Assembly: GCF_030817055.1 (NCBI RefSeq) | Contig: NZ_JAUSYV010000001.1 | Location: 582,001 to 646,000, forward strand | Source: Bacillus sp. V2I10 | Lineage (GTDB): Bacteria > Bacillota > Bacilli > Bacillales > Bacillaceae | Direction of reading: 5' to 3' | DNA length: 64,000 bases | Shown: positions 9,292 through 18,941 of the stretch, piece by piece | Position numbering within the stretch: position 1 is the first letter of the stretch | How the letters are laid out: the number at the start of each line of letters is the position of its first letter | Made by a program: the position numbers and the translations under genes | The notes under the pieces: model-generated | What the model saw: only the letters and a program-made list of their open reading frames with translations | Database searches by the model: none | Told to the model about the DNA's origin: nothing

Positions 9292-11160
9292 ATGATGCCA
9301 TATGCCTGGATGATCCCGCTGTTCCCGCTTGTCTCATTCCTCGTGCTGCTCCTGTTCGGCAAACGTCTGAGGGAGAGCAGCGCCTATGTCGGTAGCACTC
9401 TTATGCTTTTCGCATTTGCGGGCTCACTCGCTGTATTGTTCGAGCGGTTTACACAGCCAACCTTTAAAGCGGAAACCGTGTGGCTCACAATTGGCGATTT
9501 TGAGCTGACAGCGGGCTTTGAAATCAATCAATTAAATGCCTTAATGCTTGTGATCGTTTCGCTTGTAAGCTTGGCTGTACATATTTATTCAAAAGGATAT
9601 ATGAATGGAGACGAACGCTTTCCTGTTTTTTATGCGTATCTCGGTTTATTTACCTTCAGCATGCTCGGACTTGTTATGACGACAAACCTGCTTCAGCTCT
9701 ATATCTTCTGGGAACTCGTCGGAGTCGGATCATTCTTATTGATCGGTTTCTATTTTTATAAAGAAGAAGCAAAAGCAGCTGCAAAAAAAGCCTTTATCAT
9801 GACCAGAATCGGGGATGTCGGTCTGTTCATCGGCATGCTCCTGCTCTTTTGGCAGGCTGGCAGCTTCGAATATGACCAGATCTTTGCAAGCGTCGCAGAT
9901 GGCAAGGTGCCGCTTGATTTGATTACCCTGATCAGTCTTTTAATCTTTATCGGGGCGATTGGAAAATCAGGTCAGTTTCCGCTCCATTCCTGGCTTCCGG
10001 ATGCGATGGAAGGTCCGACGCCTGTTTCTGCCCTTATTCATGCGGCGACAATGGTAGCGGCCGGTGTTTATTTAGTAGCCCTCATGTATCCGCTATTTGC
10101 CGCAAGTGAAACGGCCCTCCTGGTTGTCGCAACAATTGGAGCCTTCACGGCTATTTTTGCTGCAAGCATCGGACTTGTGCAAAAAGATATCAAACGCGTG
10201 CTTGCGTATTCTACTGTCAGTCAGCTTGGCTACATGATGCTTGCGCTTGGTTCCGCAGGCTATGTCGCGGGTGTTTTTCATTTAATGACACATGCCTTTT
10301 TTAAAGCCCTGCTGTTTCTCGCTGCGGGCAGTGTGATTCATGCTGTTCATACACAAAACATTGATGAGATGGGCGGCTTGTTGAAAAAGCTGAAGTTCAC
10401 GGGACCGCTGTTTCTGATCGGGACGCTTGCTATAAGCGGAGTCCCGCTCTTCTCAGGATTTTTCAGTAAAGATGAAATCCTGATTACAGCGTGGACACAT
10501 GGAAATCCTGTCCTTTTCTGGCTGGCACTCATTGCCGCCTTCTTCACAGCCTTTTATATGTTCCGGCTCTTCTTTCTCGTTTTCACCGGACGAGCGAAAA
10601 CAGAGCTTTCAGGTGTAAAAGAATCCTCGGCCAATATGCTGATTCCAATGAGTATCCTTGCCGTGCTCGCCATTTTCTCAGGCTACAGCAACACTCCCTG
10701 GTTCGGCACATTTCTTGGAGACTGGCTGACGGAAGGTTCGCCGCAGCTTGGGCACGGACACATTGAAGGACCAATATGGATTATGTTCGCAGCAACCGCT
10801 GTCTCTCTGCTTGGCATCTTGCTTGCTTACATGATGTACAGTAAACAATCCATCTCTCCTGAAAAAATAAGATCGCGGGTGCCAATGATTCATTCAGTGC
10901 TTAAAAACAAATATTTCATTGATGAACTCTATGGAATGACGATCGTCTGGCTCACGAACACAATCAGCGTCTTCTGCAAGTACCTCGAAAAATTCCTGGT
11001 TGAGGGTGCTGTAAAAGGAGTGGCAGGGATTGTCCGGTCAGCAGGAGCCTTGGGATCGAAAATGCAGAACGGGCAGGTACAGATGTATGGAACCGTTGCC
11101 TTTGTCGGACTCGCTATTTTACTTGTTCTATATGCAGTGACAGGGGGGGGCTTCTTATGA
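9292..11160 (+). CDS. nuoL: NADH-quinone oxidoreductase subunit L
   Basis: Large antiporter-like proton-pumping subunit, 622 residues with about 14-16 membrane helices and the long C-terminal lateral helix region. The conserved Glu in YIFWELVGVGSFLLIG and the motif HSWLPDAMEGPTPVSALIHA are present. Tandem ATGs stand at 9292 and 9295, after AAGAAGGGGATGG. The last codons contain a run of eight G (11143-11150) shortly before the stop; the stop overlaps the nuoM start. Confidence 0.95.
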   Translation: MMPYAWMIPLFPLVSFLVLLLFGKRLRESSAYVGSTLMLFAFAGSLAVLFERFTQPTFKAETVWLTIGDFELTAGFEINQLNALMLVIVSLVSLAVHIYSKGYMNGDERFPVFYAYLGLFTFSMLGLVMTTNLLQLYIFWELVGVGSFLLIGFYFYKEEAKAAAKKAFIMTRIGDVGLFIGMLLLFWQAGSFEYDQIFASVADGKVPLDLITLISLLIFIGAIGKSGQFPLHSWLPDAMEGPTPVSALIHAATMVAAGVYLVALMYPLFAASETALLVVATIGAFTAIFAASIGLVQKDIKRVLAYSTVSQLGYMMLALGSAGYVAGVFHLMTHAFFKALLFLAAGSVIHAVHTQNIDEMGGLLKKLKFTGPLFLIGTLAISGVPLFSGFFSKDEILITAWTHGNPVLFWLALIAAFFTAFYMFRLFFLVFTGRAKTELSGVKESSANMLIPMSILAVLAIFSGYSNTPWFGTFLGDWLTEGSPQLGHGHIEGPIWIMFAATAVSLLGILLAYMMYSKQSISPEKIRSRVPMIHSVLKNKYFIDELYGMTIVWLTNTISVFCKYLEKFLVEGAVKGVAGIVRSAGALGSKMQNGQVQMYGTVAFVGLAILLVLYAVTGGGFL

Positions 11161-12674
11161 CATCCATTCTGCTTACGGCCCTTGTTTTCTCGCCTATACT
11201 TGGAATCATCGTTCTTGCTTTTATGAAAAAAGATCAGGAAACATCGTTAAAACTTGTCGGGTTTCTGGCGACCTTGCCTTCCGTCCTTTTATCTGGAATC
11301 GTGTTTGCACAATATCAGATAGGCAATGATCTCGCGCGATTTGCCGAGAAACACGAATGGCTTGCGTTTGGACAATACCATGACATGCAGCCTGGCGTGT
11401 TTACAGTTGATTATGAGCTTGCGCTGGACGGCTTTTCGCTGATTATGGTTCTGCTCACATCGATTCTTGCGGCTCTCGCTGCAGCGGCCTCTGTTTCCAT
11501 TAAGAAGGACTGGAAAAGCTATTTTATGCTGCTGCTCCTTCTTGAAGTCGGCATGCTCGGTGTCTTCATGGCCCAGAATTTAATTCTTTTCTTCATCTTT
11601 TTTGAAATTACGCTGATTCCGATGTTCTTCCTTATTGGAAAATGGGGCTTCATGGCCCGTGAAAAAGCAGCGTATCAATTTTTGCTTTATAACGGATTTG
11701 GGTCGGCAATCTTGCTGATTGTGATCATCCTGCTCTTTTCAAAAACAGGGACAACAAATATTGCCCTGCTGAGCCAAATGCTGAATACGCCTGATGTTCA
11801 GCTGATCGGGGCAATCTCAGAGGATTTTAAGCTTGGATTGCTGATTGCCCTAATTGTTGCATTTGGAGTAAAGCTTCCAATTTTTCCGCTGCATACGTGG
11901 ATGCTGAGAGTGCATGTTCAGGCTCCGCCGCCCATTGTCATGCTTCATTCAGGAATTCTTCTGAAAATAGGGGCATTCGGTTTGATTAAATTCGGTCTTG
12001 GCTTATTCCCGGATGAATTTTCAAAACTAAGCACCATTTTAATCGTGCTTGGGCTTGTGAATCTGCTGTATGGGGCCTTTCTGGCGCTCATTCAAAATGA
12101 ATTCAGAATGGTGCTTGCCTATTCGAGTATTTCACATATGGGCATCGTGCTCATCGGACTTGGTGCACTAAATGAAGCTGGTATACAGGGTGCGATCTTT
12201 CAGGTCGTTTCACACGGACTAATTTCTGCGCTTCTGTTCTTCTTAGTGGGAGTGTTAATTGAACGAACTCAAACAACTCAATTGGATCAGCTTTCAGGCT
12301 TATCGAAAGCTATGCCGCTTGCTGCAGGCTTTTTATTGGCTGGCGCAATGGCTTCACTTGGATTGCCGGGAATGTCCGGTTTTATCAGTGAACTGACGGC
12401 GTTCATGGGGGTCTTCGATCAGCATCCGGAGCTTGGGGCAATCGGGGCAATCGGCATCATTTTAACCGCTGCTTATCTTTTGAGAGCTGTGCTTTCGATC
12501 ACCTTTGGAACCGAAAAAAAATCAGAGCATGTGCATGTTGATATGAAGTGGTATGAGATTATCCCGGTCATCGTGCTGCTGTTTTTCATTATTTTGATTG
12601 GCGTCTATCCGAATGGACTTTCCATTCCATTGCAGCTGACAATTGAGACCATCATGAAAGGGATAGGAGGGTGA
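11157..12674 (+). CDS. nuoM: NADH-quinone oxidoreductase subunit M
   Basis: Antiporter-like membrane subunit, 505 residues. The conserved FFEITLIPMFFLIGKWG, the Lys-containing GVKLPIFPLHTWMLRVH and the PPPIVMLHSGILLKIG motif identify it. It starts within an ATGA overlap with nuoL and ends six bases before nuoN. Confidence 0.95.
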   Translation: MTSILLTALVFSPILGIIVLAFMKKDQETSLKLVGFLATLPSVLLSGIVFAQYQIGNDLARFAEKHEWLAFGQYHDMQPGVFTVDYELALDGFSLIMVLLTSILAALAAAASVSIKKDWKSYFMLLLLLEVGMLGVFMAQNLILFFIFFEITLIPMFFLIGKWGFMAREKAAYQFLLYNGFGSAILLIVIILLFSKTGTTNIALLSQMLNTPDVQLIGAISEDFKLGLLIALIVAFGVKLPIFPLHTWMLRVHVQAPPPIVMLHSGILLKIGAFGLIKFGLGLFPDEFSKLSTILIVLGLVNLLYGAFLALIQNEFRMVLAYSSISHMGIVLIGLGALNEAGIQGAIFQVVSHGLISALLFFLVGVLIERTQTTQLDQLSGLSKAMPLAAGFLLAGAMASLGLPGMSGFISELTAFMGVFDQHPELGAIGAIGIILTAAYLLRAVLSITFGTEKKSEHVHVDMKWYEIIPVIVLLFFIILIGVYPNGLSIPLQLTIETIMKGIGG

Positions 12675-12680
12675 TGAACA

Positions 12681-14171
12681 ATGGATATGGAAACCTTGCT
12701 CAGCTATAAATGGAGTGTCATGACACCGGAGTTCATCATTCTCGGGACGGCACTGCTGCTGTCTATTATTGATCTTTTTATGGATAATGGAAAAAACCGT
12801 AAATGGCTCGGATGGATAGGTTTCGCCGGTATTGCGGCCGCCGTAATAAGTCTTGCTTTTATGATCGGCGCAAAGGACGCAGTCATTCTTTATGACACCT
12901 TTGTACTGGATTCCTTTGCAAAAGCGTTCAAATTCATTTTACTTCTTGGAGCAGCAATTATTTTCCTGCTGGCAATCGATTATGAACCTCAGGAAGGCTT
13001 GAAGGAACGGGGAGAATTCTATTACTTGCTGCTTGCTGCACTTCTAGGAGCCATGATGATGGCATCAAGCCGGGATTTAATCACCTTATTTGTCGGGCTT
13101 GAGCTGCTGTCCATTTCTTCTTATATACTTGCTGGCTTACGCAAAAAAAATCTGCAATCAAATGAATCAGCCCTGAAATATGTGATTAACGGCGGGATCT
13201 CAACGGCCATTACGTTATTCGGGATGAGCTATATCTACGGTCTGACTGGCACAACAAGCCTGACAGAAATGATTCCGCAGCTGAATGCCTTGACAGAATC
13301 AGGCTATCTCTATATCGCAGGAATTTCTTTCCTGCTCATTTTTGTCGGTTTATCCTTTAAGATCGCAACGGTTCCTTTTCACATGTGGGCACCGGATGTA
13401 TACGAAGGGGCACCGACACCTGTCACAGCTTTTCTGAGTGCCGTTTCAAAAACAGCCGGGTTTATTATCATCCTGAGATTATGTCTGTCTGTCTTTGGCA
13501 ACATTCCGGAAGAAGACGGCATGGAGTCGATACTGGTGATCTATCAAGGCTTTATTGCCATCTTAGCTGCGATTACGATGATTGTCGGCAATACAGTCGC
13601 CCTGAGGCAGAAAAACATCAAACGCCTGCTTGCCTATTCGTCCATTGCACATGCTGGATATGTGCTTGTCGGTTTCGTAACCTTCGGCGGATACTTTTAC
13701 TTTGACGCCATCTGGTTCTATTTATTATCGTACGTCATCATGAATCTCGGCGCTTTTGCGATAGTCCAGGCAGTCGGAAGAAAAACAGGTTCAGAGGATG
13801 TCTCAGCCTTTGCCGGTCTGTATCACCGTTCACCGCTTGCGGCAATCGCCGTCGCCATCTTTTTCTTATCGCTTGCAGGATTCCCTGGTACGGCAGGCTT
13901 TATCGGGAAAATAACCATCTTCATGAATGCATTTACCAACAGCACGCCGCAGATCGTTCTTGCATCCATCATGATTGCGACAACCGTTGTCTCGTACTTT
14001 TATTACTTCGGCATTCTCACACAGGTCTTTTTCAGGAAAAAAGAAACCGAGGAGCCATTTAAATGGAGTGCGCCGCTTCTGATCGTGACGGTCATCTGTA
14101 TGATTGCAACCGTGCTGCTTGGAATTTTCCCAGGTGCGGCCTTTGATTTTCTAAACTTAAATATTTCATAA
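12681..14171 (+). CDS. nuoN: NADH-quinone oxidoreductase subunit N
   Basis: Third antiporter-like subunit, 496 residues, with LFVGLELLSISSYILAGL and the motif FHMWAPDVYEGAPTPVTAFL. The ribosome site GGAGGGTGATG is seven bases before the ATG. This is the last gene of the operon: no nuoE, nuoF or nuoG exists between nuoD and nuoH or elsewhere in the window. Confidence 0.95.
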   Translation: MDMETLLSYKWSVMTPEFIILGTALLLSIIDLFMDNGKNRKWLGWIGFAGIAAAVISLAFMIGAKDAVILYDTFVLDSFAKAFKFILLLGAAIIFLLAIDYEPQEGLKERGEFYYLLLAALLGAMMMASSRDLITLFVGLELLSISSYILAGLRKKNLQSNESALKYVINGGISTAITLFGMSYIYGLTGTTSLTEMIPQLNALTESGYLYIAGISFLLIFVGLSFKIATVPFHMWAPDVYEGAPTPVTAFLSAVSKTAGFIIILRLCLSVFGNIPEEDGMESILVIYQGFIAILAAITMIVGNTVALRQKNIKRLLAYSSIAHAGYVLVGFVTFGGYFYFDAIWFYLLSYVIMNLGAFAIVQAVGRKTGSEDVSAFAGLYHRSPLAAIAVAIFFLSLAGFPGTAGFIGKITIFMNAFTNSTPQIVLASIMIATTVVSYFYYFGILTQVFFRKKETEEPFKWSAPLLIVTVICMIATVLLGIFPGAAFDFLNLNIS

Positions 14172-14228
14172 ATTTGCCACTAATCTTTACAAAAAAAACA
14201 TCAAAGTGCCAGCAGAATTTTATATAAT

Positions 14229-14259
14229 GGAAGAGGTGTAAAAGCCTCTTCTTTTTTTG
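14229..14259 (+). terminator. Terminator at the end of the nuo operon
   Basis: GAAGAGG (14230-14236) pairs perfectly with CCTCTTC (14245-14251), followed by seven T. Confidence 0.85.
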
Positions 14260-14320
14260 TTTTCGTAAAAAGTGCTATGCTTGCTATAAGAATAGCTACA
14301 TATAGGAGTTGTTAAAACCT

Positions 14321-14551
14321 ATGCTTGATTTTAATCAGCAAGCATTACTTGGCCTTTTGTCACATCTTGTATTCATTCCGGTTACATGGTGGGCACTGCA
14401 GGCGCTGCATATTGAAAAAGCCATGAAAAAAGGAAAAGTCATGCAAGCGCGTGCGCTGCTGATCCTGCTTACGATCGCCATCTCAGGCGCTGTAAGCAAC
14501 TTTTTTCTTGATTATTTAATATGGTCCCGCCAGCTGCCTTTTTTATTTTAA
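14321..14551 (+). CDS. YwzB-like DUF1146 small membrane protein
   Basis: 76 residues with two membrane helices (about 9-29 and 44-68) joined by a basic loop (KAMKKGKVMQARA). By size, topology and position between a respiratory operon and murA it matches B. subtilis YwzB (DUF1146), whose function is unknown. I take the ATG at 14321; a TTG at 14309 is in frame but abuts the GGAG ribosome site. Confidence 0.8.
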   Translation: MLDFNQQALLGLLSHLVFIPVTWWALQALHIEKAMKKGKVMQARALLILLTIAISGAVSNFFLDYLIWSRQLPFLF

Positions 14552-14619
14552 CGAACTTTTCAGTCAGCAAAAGGCATCAGCTTTTTAAATTAAAGGAAGT
14601 TATAAATTGTTTTTGCGCA

Positions 14620-14738
14620 TTGATGTAGATCTGCAGCGCCCAGATCCTCGACCAGAGCGGCTGCGCCAAAAAAGTCAAACCCTGCCTTTTTTGTCGGATC
14701 CTTATCTGTCTGATCGGGCATTGGCGATTCCGCTTTTC
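14620..14738 (+). repeat. Diverged family-1 repeat copy
   Basis: Aligns over its full length with the 2.8-3.1 kb repeats, sharing GTCGGATCCTTATCTGTCTG exactly. The outer stem sequence has changed on both sides (GCGCC with TTGGCG) yet can still pair. It occupies the non-coding stretch 14552-14888; I see nothing else named there. Confidence 0.75.
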
Positions 14739-14888
14739 TTATTAACGTTTAACTAATAATGAACAGGGGAATATGACCTGCAGATTACCACAGGACAGCT
14801 TGAGAATTGTCTAACAATGACGACTTTTTCCACGTATACGCCCCTCTCAAACGGTAACAATGTTACTAAGGAGAGGACGTGGGTTACG

Positions 14889-15629
14889 ATGAAAAAAGTC
14901 AGTCTGGCAATTATTATCTTTTTATTATTTCTTACAGGTGCGGTTGTTGCACAAGCTATTGGGTCTGACAAGAAGGAAGCTGAACTTGGAACCATTGTAG
15001 AAGGCATGGAAGCACAGGGAATTGATGTTAAAAAGTGGTCTTTATTTTCAAAGGAAATGATTTCAGAAGAGAATCAGTCTTTTGAAGAATTAACGAAACT
15101 TTTACAAACTCAGTTTCGTCATTATAAGTGGTCGAATGAAAGTGTGGATGGCAAGCTACATAAAGCATCGGGAATCTTTTTTAACAAGAAGATGGGATTT
15201 ACAGAAAAGCTTCAAATTCAGTCAACCGACACAAACGGACAAAAACAATCGTATATCTTGTATGAGCTCAGCGGGGAAGGTTCAGGGAAAAATTGGATTC
15301 AGCTACATGAGTATGCGCAGGCTCGTAGCTTCGACATTTTTCATGAAAATCCTACAATTTTCACTTGTGTAAATGGACAGCTTGATGATAAGATGAGTAG
15401 TGTTTTGCAATTGAAGGTAAATGGTTTGCTTAAACAATTTAACGCGGTGCCAGTTGAACAGCTTAAAGAAGATTCGTTCATATCTGTGTCCGCACGTACG
15501 TCAGATTGGGATCACCTGATTCCAACAGATGAAGGCAGCATGAATATTCAAATTGCGCTCAGAGGCGCAGGATTGGGCAGTAATACTAGCGTAACAGTAG
15601 GAACACCAATCATAACGTCTGAATATTAA
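14889..15629 (+). CDS. ywmB: YwmB-like secreted protein
   Basis: 246 residues with an N-terminal signal peptide or anchor ([20 protein letters not shown]) and a mixed alpha/beta exported domain. Position directly before murA and overall pattern match YwmB (DUF1779, a TATA-box-binding-like fold by structure) of B. subtilis, whose role is undefined. I chose the ATG at 14889 because AAGGAGAGG lies 11 bases upstream and it places the signal peptide at the N-terminus; the frame is open 24 codons further upstream. Confidence 0.75.
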   Translation: MKKVSLAIIIFLLFLTGAVVAQAIGSDKKEAELGTIVEGMEAQGIDVKKWSLFSKEMISEENQSFEELTKLLQTQFRHYKWSNESVDGKLHKASGIFFNKKMGFTEKLQIQSTDTNGQKQSYILYELSGEGSGKNWIQLHEYAQARSFDIFHENPTIFTCVNGQLDDKMSSVLQLKVNGLLKQFNAVPVEQLKEDSFISVSARTSDWDHLIPTDEGSMNIQIALRGAGLGSNTSVTVGTPIITSEY

Positions 15630-15661
15630 TATATAGAAATTGGGACGCGGAGGGGAAGACC

Positions 15662-16966
15662 TTGGAAAAAATCATCGTCCGCGGCGGTCGTAAGTTAAAC
15701 GGTACTGTTAAAGTAGAAGGTGCTAAAAATGCCGTTTTACCAGTAATCGCTGCATCTTTATTAGCCAGTGAACAAAAAAGCATAATTTGTGATGTGCCTA
15801 CGCTCTCCGATGTGTATACAATCAATGAAGTGCTGCGCCATTTAGGTGCAGAAGTACACTTTGAAAATAACCAAGTGTTTGTAGATGCATCTAAAGAGCT
15901 AAATATGGAAGCTCCTTTCGAATATGTACGCAAAATGCGTGCTTCTGTTTTAGTTATGGGTCCATTACTTGCCAGAAATGGCCGTGCACGTGTGGCATTG
16001 CCAGGCGGCTGTGCGATTGGATCACGTCCAATTGATCAACATTTAAAAGGCTTCGAAGCAATGGGAGCTACCATTAAGGTTGGGAACGGATTTATCGACG
16101 CTGAAGTCTCTGGAAGACTTCGCGGGGCAAAAATCTACTTGGATTTCCCAAGCGTTGGAGCAACTGAAAATATTATTATGGCTGCGGCTCTTGCAGAAGG
16201 CACAACTGTCCTTGAGAACGTAGCAAAAGAACCGGAAATCGTTGACCTTGCCAATTACATTAATGCAATGGGCGGCAAAGTGCGCGGAGCCGGAACTGGC
16301 ACGATTCGCATTGAAGGTGTAGAAACACTTAAAGGCGTTAAGCATCATATCATTCCTGACCGCATTGAAGCTGGAACTTTCATGGTTGCAGCAGCTATTA
16401 CAGGCGGAAATGTATTGGTTCGCGGAGCTGTGCCGGAACACTTAACTTCTTTGATCGCGAAAATGGAAGAAATGGGTGTTCAGATTTCTGAAGAAGAAGA
16501 TGGACTTCGTGTCATCGGACCAGAAAAATTGAAATCCATTGACATCAAAACAATGCCGCATCCAGGTTTCCCGACAGATATGCAATCTCAAATGATGGCA
16601 TTGCTGTTGAAAGCTGAAGGAACTTCTATGATCACGGAAACTGTTTTCGAAAACCGTTTCATGCACGTGGAAGAATTCCGCCGCATGAATGGGGATATTA
16701 AAATTGAGGGCCGTTCTGTTATCATTAATGGTCCAGTTAATATGCAAGGTGCAGAAGTGGCAGCAACAGACTTGCGCGCTGGTGCAGCACTTGTTCTTGC
16801 AGGTTTAGTTGCAGACGGCTACACACGTGTAACTGAGCTTAAGCACGTTGACCGCGGATACGTTGACTTCCACGGCAAACTTGCTGCAATCGGTGCTGAC
16901 ATCGAACGCATCACTGAAGAAACCACGATTAAATCCGAGCAGGCTGTAAGCGACATGAACGCTTAA
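15662..16966 (+). CDS. murA: UDP-N-acetylglucosamine 1-carboxyvinyltransferase
   Basis: First committed step of peptidoglycan synthesis: transfers enolpyruvate from PEP to UDP-GlcNAc in the cytoplasm. 434 residues. Lys22-Asn23 of the substrate site and catalytic Cys117 in GGCAIGSRP (the fosfomycin target) are intact. The start is TTG at 15662 with GGAGGGGAAG upstream. Synteny (ywmB-murA-spoIID) matches murAA of B. subtilis, the main vegetative copy. Confidence 0.96.
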   Translation: MEKIIVRGGRKLNGTVKVEGAKNAVLPVIAASLLASEQKSIICDVPTLSDVYTINEVLRHLGAEVHFENNQVFVDASKELNMEAPFEYVRKMRASVLVMGPLLARNGRARVALPGGCAIGSRPIDQHLKGFEAMGATIKVGNGFIDAEVSGRLRGAKIYLDFPSVGATENIIMAAALAEGTTVLENVAKEPEIVDLANYINAMGGKVRGAGTGTIRIEGVETLKGVKHHIIPDRIEAGTFMVAAAITGGNVLVRGAVPEHLTSLIAKMEEMGVQISEEEDGLRVIGPEKLKSIDIKTMPHPGFPTDMQSQMMALLLKAEGTSMITETVFENRFMHVEEFRRMNGDIKIEGRSVIINGPVNMQGAEVAATDLRAGAALVLAGLVADGYTRVTELKHVDRGYVDFHGKLAAIGADIERITEETTIKSEQAVSDMNA

Positions 16967-16983
16967 ACATACGTACATCTAAA

Positions 16984-17016
16984 GAAGTTGGAGTCCTCGG
17001 ATTCCAGCTTCTTTTT
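16984..17016 (+). terminator. Terminator after murA
   Basis: 12-base arms GAAGTTGGAGTC/GATTCCAGCTTC around a CTCG loop (with two G-T pairs), followed by TTTTTATAT. Confidence 0.85.
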
Positions 17017-17140
17017 ATATTGTCCAAAAGAAAAATACTTTATTAGTGTTGCTGTTTCTACTATGATTTATACATCAGATATCATGTTTTTGCATAAAAT
17101 ACCCAGCAATTGACGACGATGAATGCGAAGGAGGGTTTTC

Positions 17141-17578
17141 ATGAAATTCTTAACGGCATTATTTTTGATTATCGCATTTTCATTGTTCTCGTTTACGAGT
17201 GATTTACTGTCTTTGCTGACGGGAGATTATATCGGTCTCACCATTCGGAGAGACCCCGATTTTTCCGACTTGTTTCTCTATCATGATATAGCCCTGCACA
17301 GTAAGTTTTATGTTGTCACAAAAATTGGACACGCCTTTTTCTTTTTCTTTTTTACGCTTATCATGACTTATATGTACCGGATGCGTACAGCGATTTTATG
17401 GGCAGTATTTCTCGCTGTATCCTCAGAAATCCTTCAGCTATTTGCTATGCGCAGCGGCAGGATTGTGGATATGATCTACGACCTGACAGGGGCATTAGCA
17501 GGAATCATTTTAATAAAAATCATTTTAGCTTATTCAAAACACGTGCAAATTGTCGAAGGAAATCGGCGGAATATGTAG
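17141..17578 (+). CDS. VanZ-like membrane protein
   Basis: 145 residues with four predicted helices. The VanZ-family motif near the C-terminus is clear: SSEILQLFAMRSGRIVDM followed by a Gly-rich helix (TGALAGIILI). The first loop is long and exposed. The ATG at 17141 has GAAGGAGGG at good spacing; an in-frame ATG at 17123 overlaps that ribosome site. A second VanZ-like gene lies at 31.7 kb. Function in bacilli is unclear (VanZ confers low-level teicoplanin resistance in enterococci). Confidence 0.75.
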   Translation: MKFLTALFLIIAFSLFSFTSDLLSLLTGDYIGLTIRRDPDFSDLFLYHDIALHSKFYVVTKIGHAFFFFFFTLIMTYMYRMRTAILWAVFLAVSSEILQLFAMRSGRIVDMIYDLTGALAGIILIKIILAYSKHVQIVEGNRRNM

Positions 17579-17628
17579 AAATAGACAGTGGAAGCAAAAG
17601 GGAATACTTCAGATTTAAGAGTTTTTCA

Positions 17629-17658
17629 GTCATAAATGGTTGTCCACCTCCATAGTAT
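17629..17658 (+). promoter_or_regulatory. Candidate sigma-E promoter for spoIID
   Basis: TCATAAA (17630-17636) and CATAGTAT (17651-17658) are separated by 14 bp, close to the sigma-E consensus for mother-cell genes, and lie 45 bp before the spoIID ATG. Known spoIID genes are sigma-E dependent. Confidence 0.55.
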
Positions 17659-17702
17659 TGAGTAGAGACGGTAAACGACATATCGGATATGGAGGCTCCT
17701 AG

Positions 17703-18722
17703 ATGAAATCTTTGAAACCAATACTTTTAGTTCTTGCCGGATTATTTCTCATCATATTAATGATCCCGACATTGTTAGTCGCACCTTTTATGAACCAGGC
17801 CAAAGGTGAACTATCAGAAGACCTTCAAGCCAAAAAGGATGAACAAATCATGCTTGCCAAATCAATTATTGATGTACCGGTCTATCGCAGCGGTTCGGAA
17901 AAAATCGAGAACATTCCATTAGAAGAATACGTCATTGGTGTCGTTGCCTCAGAAATGCCTGCAGATTTTGAAGACGAAGCGCTGAAAGCCCAGGCACTGG
18001 CAGCCCGGACTTATATTGTAAAGCAATTAATGAGCGAAAAAACGATAAGTGTTCCAACAGGTGCAGTCGTCAGTGACACGACAGCTCATCAGGTTTTCAA
18101 AAGTGATGCAGAGCTGAAAAGGCAATGGGGCAAGGATTATGATTGGAAAATCAAAAAGGTGTACAATGCAGTCGCAACTACACAAGGACAAATCTTAACA
18201 TATGAAAACAAACCGATCGAAGCCTCCTTTTTCTCAACCAGCAACGGATACACCGAAAACTCCGAAGACTATTGGCCAGCATCCCTGCCTTATTTAAAGA
18301 GCGTGGAAAGTCCATGGGACGAAAAATCACCGAAATACTATGACCAAATCGCCATCAAAGTGAGCGATTTCGAGAAAAAACTTGGTGTGAAACTCGATTC
18401 AGACGGTGAAGTAGGGAAAGTCATTGAACGTACCTCAGGCAAACGAGTAGCTCAAGTCGACATCAACGGGAAAAAACTGAAAGGCCGAGAAATCCGTGAA
18501 AAGCTAGGCCTCCGCTCAAGCGACTTCACATGGCAGCTTAAAGGTGATCAAGTCCTCATCACCACAAAAGGCTTTGGCCACGGCGTCGGCATGAGCCAAT
18601 ACGGAGCCAATTTCATGGCGCAGGACGGAAAAAAATACAAAGACATTGTCAGCCACTACTACCAGGGAGCACAAGTGGCGAATGTTGAGCCGTTTGTGAC
18701 GCAGTTTACGGCTCGAAATTAA
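17703..18722 (+). CDS. spoIID: Stage II sporulation protein D (lytic transglycosylase)
   Basis: Mother-cell murein hydrolase that works with SpoIIM and SpoIIP in septal thinning and engulfment. 339 residues. A signal anchor (about 7-28) is followed by the SpoIID domain, with the probable catalytic Glu84 in ASEMPADF and the C-terminal motif [13 protein letters not shown]. The ATG follows GGAGGCTCCTAG. It is a single-gene unit with its own promoter and terminator. Confidence 0.95.
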   Translation: MKSLKPILLVLAGLFLIILMIPTLLVAPFMNQAKGELSEDLQAKKDEQIMLAKSIIDVPVYRSGSEKIENIPLEEYVIGVVASEMPADFEDEALKAQALAARTYIVKQLMSEKTISVPTGAVVSDTTAHQVFKSDAELKRQWGKDYDWKIKKVYNAVATTQGQILTYENKPIEASFFSTSNGYTENSEDYWPASLPYLKSVESPWDEKSPKYYDQIAIKVSDFEKKLGVKLDSDGEVGKVIERTSGKRVAQVDINGKKLKGREIREKLGLRSSDFTWQLKGDQVLITTKGFGHGVGMSQYGANFMAQDGKKYKDIVSHYYQGAQVANVEPFVTQFTARN

Positions 18723-18728
18723 GAGGGG

Positions 18729-18763
18729 AGCGCAGGGAAGGTTTTTCCTGCGCTTTCTTTTTT
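18729..18763 (+). terminator. Terminator after spoIID
   Basis: AGCGCAGG (18729-18736) and CCTGCGCT (18747-18754) pair perfectly, followed by TTCTTTTTT. Confidence 0.88.
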
Positions 18764-18829
18764 ACTATAAAGTGTTTTTTCATTTACTTCTAAATTATTT
18801 CAGAATTTCTATCCTTTTTAAGAAAAGAC

Positions 18830-18896
18830 TTGATTAATTGAATCCGGTTTCATATTATAGAGTTAAAGGTAACTACTTATATTTAAAGATAACTAT
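18830..18896 (+). promoter_or_regulatory. Sigma-A promoter and paired operators, first transaldolase
   Basis: -35 TTGATT (18830-18835), 17-bp spacer, -10 TATTAT (18853-18858). Two palindrome-like boxes follow: GTAACTAC (18869-18876) and ATAACTAT (18889-18896), centres exactly 20 bp apart. The GTxxxxAC pattern fits HutC-type GntR operators. The whole block is duplicated before the second transaldolase gene, with the second set reading GTAGTTAC and ATTACTAC. The position just downstream of -10 implies repression, probably relieved by a sulfosugar intermediate. Confidence 0.65.
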
Positions 18897-18941
18897 GTTA
18901 TGATAAATATAAAAAACATCATAACAAAAGGAGAGGGTATA

